Shown one piece after another: positions 52,126-61,913 of a stretch of DNA of 64,000 bases. The stretch is from NCBI GenBank assembly GCA_031385445.1, contig JANNBM010000047.1:1-64000 (forward strand), given 5' to 3'. Within the stretch, counting starts at the first letter, position 1. Each line of letters starts with the position of its first letter. Position numbers and translations under genes: made by a program. A model generated the notes under the pieces. That model was given only the letters and a program-made list of their open reading frames with translations. It was not told where the DNA came from and ran no database searches. This DNA comes from CAIYZT01 sp031385445 (GTDB lineage Bacteria > Pseudomonadota > Alphaproteobacteria > Rhodobacterales > Rhodobacteraceae).

Positions 52126-54073
52126 CCAACTCCTCCACAAACCGCGCGTTTTCCTGAATATACTGGAACCGCAATTCCGGCTTCTTGCCCATCAGCCGCT
52201 CCACCAGATCGCCCGTCATCCCCGGCTCATCCTCGTCAATGCTGACCCGGATCAGCTTGCGCGTCAGGGGGTTCATCGTGGTGTCTTTCAGGTCTTTGGC
52301 GTCCATCTCTCCAAGTCCCTTGAACCGCTGCACGTCGATTTTTCCGCGCCCGCCCAAGCCCTTGGCCAGCATCACCTCTTTTTCCGCATCGTCCGAGACA
52401 TAGATCCGGTGCGCGCCTTGGGTCAGCCGGTACAGCGGCGGGCAGGCCAGATAGAGGTGGCCCTTGTCGATCAGCGGACGCATTTGGGCAAAGAAAAACG
52501 TCATCAGCAGCGCGGCGATATGGGCGCCGTCGACATCGGCGTCGGTCATGATGATGATCTTTTCATAGCGCAGATCATCCACCAAAAACTTGGTTCCCAT
52601 ATTAACGCCCAAGGCCTCACAAATATCGCGGATTTCGGAATTGTCATTCAATTTGGCCGAAGCCGCACCAAGAACATTCAGGATCTTGCCTTTTAACGGC
52701 AACAGCGCCTGCGTCTCGCGATTGCGCGCCGCTTTTGCCGAACCGCCCGCCGAATCCCCTTCGACGATGAATAATTCCGTCCCTTCACGGGATTTGGACG
52801 AGCAATCCGTCAGCTTTCCCGGCAGACGCAGCTTTTTGGTCGCCGTCTTGCGCTGCGTTTCTTTTTCCTGCCTGCGTTTCAGCCGCTCTTCGGCGCGCAG
52901 GATCAGAAAATCCATGATCGCGCCTGCCGATTTGGTGTCATTGGCCAGCCAGGTGTCGAAATGGTCGCGCACCGCGTTTTCGACGTAGCGCGCGGCCTCT
53001 TCGGTGGCGAGGCGGTCTTTGGTCTGGCCCACAAACTGCGGCTCGCGGATGAAAACCGAGATCAGCGCGCAGCCCCCGGTCAGCATATCGTCGCGCGTGA
53101 TCAGCTCGGCCTTGCGGTTGCGCGTCAGCTCGCCGTAGGCGCGGATGCCCTTCAAAATCGCCGACCAAAAACCAAATTCATGCGTGCCGCCTTCGGGCGT
53201 CGGCACCGTATTACAGTAAGATTGCAGAAACCCGTCGCGTACCGGCGACCAGTTGATCGCCCATTCCACCGACCCCGGAACCTGATATTTTTCCTGAAAA
53301 CTGACCTTGCCCGCAAAGGGCCGGTCGGCGTAGGTGGTTGTTTTCTCTAAGGTATCGGACAGATAATCGGCAAGTCCGCCCGGAAAGCGGAACGTCGCTT
53401 CCAGCGGCATGTCGCCGTCCGGGATCGCCGATTTCCAGCGAATTTCGACCCCCGAAAACAGATAGGCTTTTGATCGCACCATGCGCAGCAACCGCGAAGG
53501 GCGGAACTGGTGGCTGCCGAAAATCTGCGGATCGGGGTGAAAGGTGACAGAGGTGCCGCGCCGGTTCGGGGCCGCACCGACTTTCTGGATCGGCCCCAAA
53601 GGCTTGCCGCGCGAAAAGGATTGCGCGTAAAGCTCCTTGTTGCGGGCCACCTCGACATCCAAGCGGTCCGACAAAGCGTTGACCACCGACGATCCGACCC
53701 CATGCAAACCACCCGAGGTTTCATAGGCTTTGCCATTGAATTTGCCGCCCGAATGCAGCATGCAAAAAATCACCTCAAGCGCTGATTTATCGGGGAATTT
53801 AGGGTGCGGGTCGACGGGAATGCCGCGGCCATTGTCGCGCACTGTCAGGGCGCCGCCCTCGTGCAGTTCCACCTCGATGCGGTTCGCGAAACCGGCCACC
53901 GCCTCGTCCATCGCGTTGTCGATGATCTCGGCGGCAAGGTGGTGATAGGCGCGCTCGTCAATGCCGCCGATATACATGCCGGGTCGCAGGCGGACGGCTT
54001 CCAGCGGTTCAAGCACCTCGATTGAGGAGGCGTCATAGGTCTGGTGCGCATCTGACAGAAGGTCTTGCGGCAT
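52118..54073 (-). CDS. parE: DNA topoisomerase IV subunit B
   Basis: 651 aa, GHKL ATPase plus TOPRIM. EIIDNAMDEAVAGFANRIEV, DNGRGIPVDPHPKFPD, SGGLHGVGSSVVNAL in the ATPase site; FIVEGDSAGGSAK and IMTDADVDGAHIAALL in TOPRIM; terminal RFKGLGEMDAKDLKDTTMNP. Lack of a long insertion and the decatenase-type DPHPKFPDKSALEVI favour ParE over GyrB. Resolves linked chromosomes with ParC. Confidence 0.94.
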   Translation of the reverse strand: MPQDLLSDAHQTYDASSIEVLEPLEAVRLRPGMYIGGIDERAYHHLAAEIIDNAMDEAVAGFANRIEVELHEGGALTVRDNGRGIPVDPHPKFPDKSALEVIFCMLHSGGKFNGKAYETSGGLHGVGSSVVNALSDRLDVEVARNKELYAQSFSRGKPLGPIQKVGAAPNRRGTSVTFHPDPQIFGSHQFRPSRLLRMVRSKAYLFSGVEIRWKSAIPDGDMPLEATFRFPGGLADYLSDTLEKTTTYADRPFAGKVSFQEKYQVPGSVEWAINWSPVRDGFLQSYCNTVPTPEGGTHEFGFWSAILKGIRAYGELTRNRKAELITRDDMLTGGCALISVFIREPQFVGQTKDRLATEEAARYVENAVRDHFDTWLANDTKSAGAIMDFLILRAEERLKRRQEKETQRKTATKKLRLPGKLTDCSSKSREGTELFIVEGDSAGGSAKAARNRETQALLPLKGKILNVLGAASAKLNDNSEIRDICEALGVNMGTKFLVDDLRYEKIIIMTDADVDGAHIAALLMTFFFAQMRPLIDKGHLYLACPPLYRLTQGAHRIYVSDDAEKEVMLAKGLGGRGKIDVQRFKGLGEMDAKDLKDTTMNPLTRKLIRVSIDEDEPGMTGDLVERLMGKKPELRFQYIQENARFVEELDV

Positions 54074-54208
54074 GGGGGCTCGATTCTTGAAACGCGGCTG
54101 CAGGCTGCCATTAGATCACCGAGGGGGGCAGGGGCGCAAGATGTTGGGGTGTTGAAGGGGGCTGGGCAGAGAGTTAGGGTGCAAGGCGCGAGACATCAGG
54201 AGGCGTTG

Positions 54209-55093
54209 ATGCGGGTTTTGTTTACAGGCGGCACGGGCAAGGCGGGCAAGCATGTGGTGGCCTATCTGGCGGCGGCGGGGCACCGCGTTTTGAATGTGGA
54301 CAAGGTGCGGCTGAACCATCCAGGCGTGATGGATCTGCTGGCCGATATCACCGATGCGGGGCAGATGTATTCGCTGATGCGCGGTTATGCCGATACGGCC
54401 GAGATGGAGGCCGGAAATGGCCAGCAAGTGTTTGACGCCGTTGTGCATTTCGCGGCGGTCCCGTCTTTGCATTTGATGTCCGACGCCGAAACCTACCGGG
54501 TCAACGTGATGGGCACCTATAATGTGATTGAGGCGGCGGCGAAAATGGGCATCAAGAAGATCATCATCGCAAGCTCTGAAACCACCTATGGCCTGTGCTT
54601 TTCCGACGGGCAGACCGATCCGGCCTATTTGCCGCTGGACGAGGAGTATCCGATTAATCCGATGGATTCCTATGGCATGTCCAAGCGGGTGAACGAGGTG
54701 ACAGCCGAGGCATTTCAGCGGCGTTTTGGCATCGACATTTATGCACTTCGGATTGGAAATGTCATGGAACCGCATGAATACGCTGAAAAATTCGCAAGTT
54801 TTGCCAAAGATCCCGGACAGCGGCGCCGGATCGCATTTTCCTATATCGACGCGCGGGACTTGGGGCAGATCGTGGATCTGTGCCTGAAAAAAGACGGGTT
54901 GGGGTTTCAGGTGTTCAATGCGGCCAACGATACAAATTCGGTGCCGCAGCCCAATGCCGAGTTGTTGGCACGATTTTTCCCCAATGTGCCGCTGAAGCGG
55001 GCAGTCGGGGAAAACGAAAGCCTGCTGTCAAACCAGAAAATCCGCGAGGTTTTGGGATTTCAGGAACAGCACAACTGGCGCCTGTACGTTTAG
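54209..55093 (+). CDS. NAD-dependent epimerase/dehydratase (extended SDR)
   Basis: 294 aa from ATG 54209 with AGGAGG upstream. Nucleotide motif TGGTGKAGKHVV, active-site SSETTYG then YGMSKRVNE (Tyr-x3-Lys), IDIYALRIGNV. Acts on nucleotide sugars or similar substrates. No polysaccharide genes adjoin, so the pathway is unknown. Divergent from parE. Confidence 0.9.
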   Translation: MRVLFTGGTGKAGKHVVAYLAAAGHRVLNVDKVRLNHPGVMDLLADITDAGQMYSLMRGYADTAEMEAGNGQQVFDAVVHFAAVPSLHLMSDAETYRVNVMGTYNVIEAAAKMGIKKIIIASSETTYGLCFSDGQTDPAYLPLDEEYPINPMDSYGMSKRVNEVTAEAFQRRFGIDIYALRIGNVMEPHEYAEKFASFAKDPGQRRRIAFSYIDARDLGQIVDLCLKKDGLGFQVFNAANDTNSVPQPNAELLARFFPNVPLKRAVGENESLLSNQKIREVLGFQEQHNWRLYV

Positions 55094-55174
55094 CGGCCAA
55101 ATCGCGCTTTTGGCGCTGGAATTTGGGGGCGTTTGGCACCATCTATGCTGTCAAAACGAACGAAAGGGATGCAA

Positions 55175-56341
55175 ATGCAGCAGTTGCCATCGCGCTTTGC
55201 GCGGATCATGGCGCATGAGGCCACGCCGGGCGTTTTGCTGATCGTGGCGGCAGCGGCGGCGATGATCCTTGCCAATTCGCCCGCTGGTCCGGCCTATCAG
55301 GCGTTATTTGATCAGGTGCTGTCGGTGACCTTGGGCGGCACCGGCCTGTCTAAACCGCTGATCTTATGGATCAATGACGGTCTGATGGCGATTTTCTTTT
55401 TCCTGATCGGGCTGGAATTGAAGCGCGAGATGGTTCAGGGCCGCCTGAATTCGCCGCAAGAGGTGATTTTGCCGGGGCTGGCGGCACTTGGCGGGATGCT
55501 GGCGCCGATGGCGGTGTATTTGGTGGTCACCTCTGGAACGCCGGGATTGGCGCAGGGCTGGGCCATTCCGGCGGCAACCGACATCGCCTTTGCCGTGGGG
55601 GTGCTGGCGCTTTTGGGCAGGGGCCTGCCGCAGGGGTTGAAGATTTTCCTGCTGACCCTCGCCATTCTGGACGACATGGGCGCGATTTTGATCATCGCGC
55701 TGTTTTACGGCCACGGGCTGCAGCCCGACTATCTGCTTATGGCGCTGATCCCGCTGGCGATTTTGGGCTTTTTGAACTGGCGCGGCACACACCGGATCGC
55801 GCCGTTTGTTCTGGCGGCGGTCGTCTTGTGGGTGTTGGTGCTGAAATCGGGGGTCCATGCCACAGTTGCGGGCGTGGTTGCGGCGTTTTTTCTGCCGCTT
55901 ACGGACAAATTCGGCAAATCGCCGCTGCAATCGGTCGAACATGATCTGCACCCTTATGTCATGTTGCTGATCGCGCCGCTGTTCGCCTTTGCCAATGCCG
56001 GGGTGCAACTGACCGGCCTTTCTCCGGCCGATCTGCTCGCCCCCCTGCCCCTTGGCATCCTGCTTGGCCTCTTCCTTGGCAAACAGCTCGGGGTGTTTTC
56101 GGCCACGTTTTTGGCGGTCAAACTCGGCATCGCGCGCCTGCCCGAAGGGGTCACCTGGGCCATGATCCATGGGCTGTCCTGCCTTGCCGGGATTGGGTTC
56201 ACCATGTCCTTGTTCATCGGATCGCTGTCATTTGACGAACAAAGCGTGATGAACCAGGTGCGCCTGGGCGTGCTTGGCGGCTCTGCCCTTTCGGCGCTGC
56301 TTGGCTACGCCGTCTTGCGAATGGCCACCAAAAGGGCTTGA
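55175..56341 (+). CDS. nhaA: Na+/H+ antiporter NhaA
   Basis: 388 aa, about twelve membrane segments. The ion-binding DDMGAILIIALFYG (two Asp), LWINDGLMAIFFFLIGLELKREM (abbreviated here), and FAFANAGVQL are NhaA signatures. Start 55175 with AAAGGG is preferred to 55169. Exports sodium in exchange for protons; fits a marine or saline lifestyle. Confidence 0.96.
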   Translation: MQQLPSRFARIMAHEATPGVLLIVAAAAAMILANSPAGPAYQALFDQVLSVTLGGTGLSKPLILWINDGLMAIFFFLIGLELKREMVQGRLNSPQEVILPGLAALGGMLAPMAVYLVVTSGTPGLAQGWAIPAATDIAFAVGVLALLGRGLPQGLKIFLLTLAILDDMGAILIIALFYGHGLQPDYLLMALIPLAILGFLNWRGTHRIAPFVLAAVVLWVLVLKSGVHATVAGVVAAFFLPLTDKFGKSPLQSVEHDLHPYVMLLIAPLFAFANAGVQLTGLSPADLLAPLPLGILLGLFLGKQLGVFSATFLAVKLGIARLPEGVTWAMIHGLSCLAGIGFTMSLFIGSLSFDEQSVMNQVRLGVLGGSALSALLGYAVLRMATKRA

Positions 56342-56389
56342 CCCCGGCCCGCACTTTGCCCTTCTTGAGCGCAAAGTTGAGGGGGCGTT

Positions 56390-57043
56390 ATGGCAAAGGC
56401 ATTGATCACTTGGGGCGGCTGGGATGGGCACGAGCCGGACAAGGTTGCGGCGCTGTTTGCCGCCGATCTGCGCAGCGCGGGGATGCAGGTCGAGGTGACG
56501 GATACGCTGGCCTGCTTTGACGATCCGGCCCGGTTGGCCGATCTGTCCCTGATCGTGCCAATTTGGACGATGAGCAGCATCGAGCCGGCCCAATCGGCCA
56601 ATGTCTGCGCGGCGGTTGAGGCGGGGGTTGGCCTTGCGGGCTGTCATGGCGGGATGTGCGACGCCTTTCGCAACGATGTTTTGTGGCAGTTCATGACCGG
56701 GGCGCAGTGGGTGGCGCATCCGGGCAATGACGGGGTGACGTACCGCGTTCGGGTGACGTCGGGCCATGAGGTGGTGGCGGGGCTGGCTGATTTCGACGTG
56801 GTGTCAGAGCAGTATTATCTGCATGTCGATCCGGGCGCGCAGGTCCATGCGGTCACCGATTTTCCGGTGACCCCGGGCCCACATTCGCCCAATGGCCCGG
56901 TGCAAATGCCGGTGGTGTTTACCAAGATGTGGGGAAAGGGCCGGGTCTATTACAACGCGCTTGGCCATCATGCCGATGTAATCGACCACGGCACCCCGCG
57001 CCAGATGCTGCAGCGCGGGATGAAATGGGCGGCGCGGGGGTAA
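56390..57043 (+). CDS. ThuA-like (trehalose utilisation) family protein
   Basis: 217 aa, class I glutamine-amidotransferase-like fold. MAKALITWGGWDGHEPDKVA, then GVGLAGCHGGMCDAFR (the family GCHGG motif) and GKGRVYYNALGHHADV. ThuA-type proteins act in sugar catabolism but their reaction is unclear. Stands alone, 48 nt after nhaA. Start ATG 56390. Confidence 0.9.
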   Translation: MAKALITWGGWDGHEPDKVAALFAADLRSAGMQVEVTDTLACFDDPARLADLSLIVPIWTMSSIEPAQSANVCAAVEAGVGLAGCHGGMCDAFRNDVLWQFMTGAQWVAHPGNDGVTYRVRVTSGHEVVAGLADFDVVSEQYYLHVDPGAQVHAVTDFPVTPGPHSPNGPVQMPVVFTKMWGKGRVYYNALGHHADVIDHGTPRQMLQRGMKWAARG

Positions 57044-57088
57044 GCTTTCAGGGTATCGCACAGCCCCGCTTTTGAACGGAATAAACAG

Positions 57089-59212
57089 CTAACCCCGCGC
57101 GGCGCGGATCAGATCAAGGATTTCCTTGGCGGCGGCGGGGATATTGGTGCCGGGGCCGAAAATGGCCTTAACGCCTGATTTGTACAGGAAATCATAGTCT
57201 TGCTGTGGGATCACCCCACCGCAGATCACCAGAATATCCCCCGCGCCCCGGTCTTTCAGCGCCTGCACCAGTTTCGGGGCAAGGGTTTTATGCCCTGCCG
57301 CCTGACTTGAAATACCGATGATATGCACGTCATTGTCGATGGCATCCTGCGCGGCCTCAACCGGAGTTTGGAACAACGGGCCGACATCGACGTCAAAACC
57401 GATATCAGCAAAGGCCGTCGCGATCACCTTGGCGCCCCGGTCATGCCCGTCCTGCCCCATCTTGACCACCAGCATGCGCGGGCGGCGGCCCTCAGCTTCG
57501 GCAAAAGCCTCCACGTCGCGCTGAATTGCGGCAAAACCCGCATCGCCCTCGTAAGCCGCGCCGTAAACCCCGGCCAGGGTTTTCACCTCGGCGCGGTGGC
57601 GTCCAAAGATTTTTTCCATGGCGTCGCTGATCTCTCCAACTGTGGCGCGCGCGCGGGCGGCGACAATCGCCGCCTCCAAAAGGTTGCCGCCATGGGCCGC
57701 GCGGCGGGTCAATTCATCCAGCGCCTTTGTGCAAGCGGCGCTGTCACGGGCGGCGCGCGTGGCCTGCAGGCGGGCGATCTGCGCGCTGCGCACCGCCAGA
57801 TTGTCGATGTCCAGAATATCGATCGGGTCCTGGCTGTCCAACCTGTACTTGTTCACCCCGACAACCACCTCGTCGCCCCGGTCAATCGCCGCCTGACGGC
57901 GTGCCGCAGTTTCCTCGATCCGCAGCTTCGGCATGCCTGAGGCAACAGCCTTGGTCATGCCGCCCATCGCCTCAACCTCTTCCATCAAGGCCCAGGCTTT
58001 AATGGCAATCTCCGACGTCAGGCTTTCTACATAATAGCTGCCCGCAAGCGGATCGACGACATGGGTTACGCCGGTTTCTTCCTGCAAAATCAACTGGGTA
58101 TTGCGCGCGATCCGGGCGGAAAACTCGGTCGGCAGCGCCATCGCCTCGTCCAGCGCATTGGTGTGGAGCGACTGCGTGCCGCCCAAAACCGCCGACATCG
58201 CCTCATAGGCGGTGCGGATCACATTGTTATAGGGGTCCTGTTCTTGCAACGAAACGCCAGAGGTCTGACAATGCGTCCGCAGCATCAGCGAGGCCGGATT
58301 TTTCGCAGAAAAATCGTGCATGACCCGGTGCCAAAGCTGGCGCGCGGCGCGCAGTTTTGCGGCCTCCATGAAGAAATTCATCCCGATGGCAAAGAAAAAT
58401 GACAGGCGCGGCGCGAAATCATCGACGTTCATGCCGCGCGCAAGGGCAGCGCGGACGTATTCGCGCCCGTCGGCCAGCGTAAAGGCCAACTCCTGCACCA
58501 AATTCGCCCCGGCCTCCTGCATGTGATAGCCCGAGATCGAGATTGAGTTGAATTTCGGCATCCGGACCGAGGTGTATTCGATGATATCCGCGATGATCCG
58601 CATCGAAGCTTCGGGTGGATAGATATAGGTGTTGCGCACCATGAATTCTTTCAGAATATCGTTCTGAATGGTGCCCGACAGATCGGATTGGTCCACGCCC
58701 TGCTCTTGCCCCGCGACGATAAAGCTGGCGAGAATCGGGATCACCGCGCCATTCATCGTCATGGAAACGCTGACTTTTTCCAAGGGTATGCCGGAGAACA
58801 GGATCTTCATATCCTCAACGCTGTCAATCGCGACCCCGGCCATGCCAACATCGCCCTCAACCCGGGGATGGTCGCTGTCATAACCCCGATGCGTGGCCAG
58901 ATCAAAGGCGACCGACACGCCCTGCTGCCCGGCGGCGAGGTTTTTGCGGTAAAAAGCGTTCGAGGCTTCGGCGGTGGAAAAGCCGGCATATTGGCGGATG
59001 GTCCAGGGCCGGCCGGCGTACATTGTGGCTTTCACGCCGCGCGTGAAGGGCGCAAGGCCGGGCATCTCGACCATCTGCGGCAGGTCCGCGACGTCTTCGG
59101 CGGTGTAAAGCGGTTTGACGGTGATGCCTTCCAATGTCGTGCGGGTCAGGCTGGCGAGGGGCCGGTCCTTCAACTCGCGGGCGGCGAGGGCTTCCCATTT
59201 GGCGCGGCTCAT
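57089..59212 (-). CDS. scpA: Methylmalonyl-CoA mutase
   Basis: 707 aa, a single-chain homodimer-type mutase. The barrel shows TMYAGRPWTIRQYAGFSTAE, SVSMTMNGAVIPILA and RTHCQTSGVSLQEQDPYNN. The C-terminal B12 domain has DGHDRG (His is the lower cobalt ligand), GISSQAAGH and VICGGVIPQQDYDFL. Converts methylmalonyl-CoA to succinyl-CoA, the last step of propionate oxidation, working with pccA/pccB at 59309-64000. The MeaB chaperone and epimerase are not in the window. No cobalamin riboswitch is visible upstream. Confidence 0.97.
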   Translation of the reverse strand: MSRAKWEALAARELKDRPLASLTRTTLEGITVKPLYTAEDVADLPQMVEMPGLAPFTRGVKATMYAGRPWTIRQYAGFSTAEASNAFYRKNLAAGQQGVSVAFDLATHRGYDSDHPRVEGDVGMAGVAIDSVEDMKILFSGIPLEKVSVSMTMNGAVIPILASFIVAGQEQGVDQSDLSGTIQNDILKEFMVRNTYIYPPEASMRIIADIIEYTSVRMPKFNSISISGYHMQEAGANLVQELAFTLADGREYVRAALARGMNVDDFAPRLSFFFAIGMNFFMEAAKLRAARQLWHRVMHDFSAKNPASLMLRTHCQTSGVSLQEQDPYNNVIRTAYEAMSAVLGGTQSLHTNALDEAMALPTEFSARIARNTQLILQEETGVTHVVDPLAGSYYVESLTSEIAIKAWALMEEVEAMGGMTKAVASGMPKLRIEETAARRQAAIDRGDEVVVGVNKYRLDSQDPIDILDIDNLAVRSAQIARLQATRAARDSAACTKALDELTRRAAHGGNLLEAAIVAARARATVGEISDAMEKIFGRHRAEVKTLAGVYGAAYEGDAGFAAIQRDVEAFAEAEGRRPRMLVVKMGQDGHDRGAKVIATAFADIGFDVDVGPLFQTPVEAAQDAIDNDVHIIGISSQAAGHKTLAPKLVQALKDRGAGDILVICGGVIPQQDYDFLYKSGVKAIFGPGTNIPAAAKEILDLIRAARG

Positions 59213-59247
59213 GTGCGGATCCTTGGTGTGGTGTTTTGGGCTGGCAC

Positions 59248-59304
59248 CCGGGGGGTTTCACACCCCCCGGACCCCCCGTGGGATATTTTTGGACAGATGA
59301 ATGA
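59248..59304 (+). repeat. GC hairpin plus GGGATATTTTTGG tail, copy 2
   Basis: A perfect 8-bp stem CCGGGGGG/CCCCCCGG (59248-59270, 7-nt loop) is followed by GGGATATTTTTGGACAGATG at 59280-59299. Compared with copy 1 at 8415-8434 the tail differs in two positions of 20. Here it lies between pccA and scpA and in the opposite orientation to both genes. Confidence 0.65.
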
Positions 59305-59308
59305 GGGG

Positions 59309-61312
59309 CTATTCGAATTCCATGATCACTTCATCGACTTTCAGACTGCTGCCCGCCATGACCGCGATCTTTTTGACCACGCCTTTGCGCTCGGCTTTGA
59401 GGATGTTTTCCATTTTCATCGCCTCGACCGTGGCAAGGGCCTGACCTTCCTGCACTTCCTCGCCCACCGCAACTATGATCTTTGCGACAAGGCCCGGCAT
59501 GGGACAGAGCAGGAATTTCGACGTGTCGGGCGGCAGTTTTTCGAGCATCAGGCCCGCAAGTGCCTTTTGGCGCGGGGTTTGCACATGGACTTTTCGGTCG
59601 GCCCCGCGCAGGCGCATGCGAAACCCCATCGGGATTTTTGCGGTTTTGATCACCACTGGTGCGCCATTTACCATCAGCCGGGCCAGCGGTTGGCCCGGCG
59701 TCCAATCCGAGGTGACGCGCAGGGTCGTGCCATCCGCGAAATGGATCGTGGAGCCTTCGGGATCGGCATGAACCGTCACCGCAAAGGCCTGATCTTGCAG
59801 CGTGACGACCCAGTCATCGCCAACGCGGCGGGTGTGATTGTTCAGTGTGCCGCTGATCTTTGTGCGCCGGATTTCGGCAACGCGGTGCATGGCGGCGGCG
59901 CAAGCGGCAACCTGACGCAGGATTTCATCGGACAAAGAAGCGCCTTGAAAGCCGCCGGGATATTCCTCGGCAATGAACGCCGTGGTGATATGCCCGGATT
60001 GAAAGCGCGGATGGTCCATGACCGCGCCGACGAAGGGCAGGTTGTGGCCGATGCCTTCGACCTCGAATGTATCGAGTGCCATGCGCATCTCGTCGATGGC
60101 CTGCGCTCTTGTCGGGGCCCAGGTGCACAGTTTGGCGATCATCGGGTCGTAGAACATCGAAATCTCGCCGCCTTCAAACACGCCGGTATCGTTGCGCACC
60201 ACGCCGCCGGTGGCGGTGGGGCCCTCGGCCGGGGGGCGGTAGCGGGTCAGGCGGCCGATGGAGGGCAAAAAATTGCGATAGGGGTCTTCGGCATAAAGCC
60301 GCGATTCCATCGCCCAGCCGTTGATCTTCAGATCGTCTTGGACGAAAGGCAGTTTTTCGCCCGCTGCGACGCGGATCATCTGCTCGACAATATCAATCCC
60401 GGTGATCAACTCGGTCACGGGATGTTCGACCTGCAGGCGGGTGTTCATTTCCAGAAAGTAGAAATTCCGCGCGTCGTCGACGATAAATTCCACCGTTCCG
60501 GCCGAGGTATATCCCACCGCCCGCGCCAGCGCGCAGGCCTGCTCGCCCATCGCCTTGCGTGTCGTCTCGTTCAGGAAAGGCGAAGGCGCCTCTTCGATAA
60601 CCTTCTGATTTCGCCGTTGAATTGAGCATTCGCGTTCATGCAGATAAACGATGTTGCCATGGGCATCGCCCAGAACCTGAATCTCGATATGGCGCGGCTG
60701 GGTTACGAATTTTTCGATGAAAATCCGGTCATCGCCAAAGCTCGCCGCCGCCTCGTTCCTGGACGACTGGAACCCCTCGCGCGCGTCGGTATCGTTGAAC
60801 GCAATGCGCATCCCCTTGCCGCCACCGCCCGCCGAGGCCTTGATCATCACGGGATACCCAATCTGCGCGGCGATAAGCGCCGCCTCATCGGCATCTGCGA
60901 TCAGGCCCATATGGCCCGGAACTGTGGACACCCCTGCCGCCATCGCGATCTTTTTGGAGGTGATCTTATCTCCCATTGCCTCGATCGCAGGCGAGGGCGG
61001 ACCGATAAAGGCGACACCTGCGGCCTCCAGCGCGGCGGCGAAATTGCGGTTTTCGGACAGAAATCCGTAACCGGGATGCACGGCTTCGGCCCCCGTTGCC
61101 TTCACCGCCGCCATGATCTTGTCGATCACGATATAAGACTGCGCGGCGGGCGAGGCGCCGATATGCACCGCCTCGTCCGCCAGGCTTACATGCAGCGCGC
61201 CCCGGTCTGCGTCGGAATAAACCGCGACCGTTTTGATGCCCATCTTACGCGCCGTCTTGATCACGCGGCAGGCGATTTCACCCCGGTTCGCGATCAGGAT
61301 CTTCTTGAACAT
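59309..61312 (-). CDS. pccA: Propionyl-CoA carboxylase alpha subunit (biotin carboxylase/BCCP)
   Basis: 667 aa. Biotin carboxylase domain (FKKILIANRGEIACRVIKTA, KASAGGGGKGMRIA, ECSIQRRNQKVIEEAPSP), a BT linker, and a C-terminal biotinyl domain with EAMKMENIL (biotin Lys). Carboxylates propionyl-CoA to methylmalonyl-CoA with PccB. Next downstream is scpA 96 nt away; pccB lies upstream beyond small genes. Confidence 0.96.
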   Translation of the reverse strand: MFKKILIANRGEIACRVIKTARKMGIKTVAVYSDADRGALHVSLADEAVHIGASPAAQSYIVIDKIMAAVKATGAEAVHPGYGFLSENRNFAAALEAAGVAFIGPPSPAIEAMGDKITSKKIAMAAGVSTVPGHMGLIADADEAALIAAQIGYPVMIKASAGGGGKGMRIAFNDTDAREGFQSSRNEAAASFGDDRIFIEKFVTQPRHIEIQVLGDAHGNIVYLHERECSIQRRNQKVIEEAPSPFLNETTRKAMGEQACALARAVGYTSAGTVEFIVDDARNFYFLEMNTRLQVEHPVTELITGIDIVEQMIRVAAGEKLPFVQDDLKINGWAMESRLYAEDPYRNFLPSIGRLTRYRPPAEGPTATGGVVRNDTGVFEGGEISMFYDPMIAKLCTWAPTRAQAIDEMRMALDTFEVEGIGHNLPFVGAVMDHPRFQSGHITTAFIAEEYPGGFQGASLSDEILRQVAACAAAMHRVAEIRRTKISGTLNNHTRRVGDDWVVTLQDQAFAVTVHADPEGSTIHFADGTTLRVTSDWTPGQPLARLMVNGAPVVIKTAKIPMGFRMRLRGADRKVHVQTPRQKALAGLMLEKLPPDTSKFLLCPMPGLVAKIIVAVGEEVQEGQALATVEAMKMENILKAERKGVVKKIAVMAGSSLKVDEVIMEFE

Positions 61313-61334
61313 CGGGCTCTCCTTGGGCGGGCGG

Positions 61335-61379
61335 GCAAAAGAAAAACGGCCACCCGGGGGATTGCCCCGAATGGCCGTT
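61335..61379 (-). terminator. Terminator after small lipoprotein gene
   Basis: Read on the minus strand, AACGGCCA (complement of 61372-61379) and TGGCCGTT (61345-61352) form a perfect 8-bp outer stem with an inner GC hairpin, followed by TTTCTTTTGC. Strong intrinsic terminator for the gene at 61406-61603, which separates it from pccA. Confidence 0.8.
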
Positions 61380-61405
61380 CGTCATGCAGAGCTGCCGCGT
61401 TTGGA

Positions 61406-61603
61406 TCAGCGGCAGATGTTGGTGACTTCGTCGCAGATCGCACCAGCAGCGCCGCCAACGATTGCACCGGTAAGCACATCGCCATTGGTCGCAGCGGCAA
61501 GTGCCGCGCCGGATGCCGCGCCGACAAGGGCGCGCTCGCTGTCGTTTGCAAGGCAAGCGGTAAGCGAGGTGGAAATAAGGGCGAGAAGAATGATTTTGCG
61601 CAT
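61406..61603 (-). CDS. Small lipoprotein with glycine-zipper repeats
   Basis: 65 aa from ATG 61603: MRKIILLALISTSLTAC-LAND has a lipobox (LTAC). GAASGAALAAATNGDVLTGA then IVGGAAGAICDEV are glycine-zipper-like. Two further Cys near the C-terminus. A much longer in-frame extension upstream is not conserved in character and carries no ribosome site. Flanked by terminator hairpins on both sides, so a monocistronic envelope lipoprotein of unknown role. Confidence 0.82.
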   Translation of the reverse strand: MRKIILLALISTSLTACLANDSERALVGAASGAALAAATNGDVLTGAIVGGAAGAICDEVTNICR

Positions 61604-61732
61604 GTTTGACTGCCTCGTGTCAGGGTTATTGTGCCTGAAACTCTTACTGGTTTCTGCCGCCTCCGAAAGGGCAATTGGTAATTTCCGCCTTCGCAAACGA
61701 GGCTTTGCCGATGCAGAGGCCGAGAAACCGCG

Positions 61733-61762
61733 AAAAAATGCCCGGTCCGCATGGAACCGGGC
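61733..61762 (-). terminator. Terminator on minus strand upstream of lipoprotein gene
   Basis: GCCCGGT/ACCGGGC (61740-61762, 9-nt loop), read leftward, is followed by six T (61738-61733). It would end the transcript of the gene at 61914-62312. Confidence 0.8.
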
Positions 61763-61913
61763 AAAAGGTAAAGGGAAGGGTAACAGTTTTGACAAATGAT
61801 GGCCGCTTTGGCCGCCTGTGATGTCACCGCTTCAGCATCGGGCAAGCCAGCGCGCCGCGCAATCGCCAAAACGGCGCTTTGCGCGCCGTCGGCCAAAAGC
61901 TGCCCGAAAGAGC

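Noticed and set aside
59213..59308. Possible cobalamin riboswitch before scpA
   Set aside because: scpA is on the minus strand and its upstream 96 nt hold the repeat element, with no B12 box or long conserved fold.
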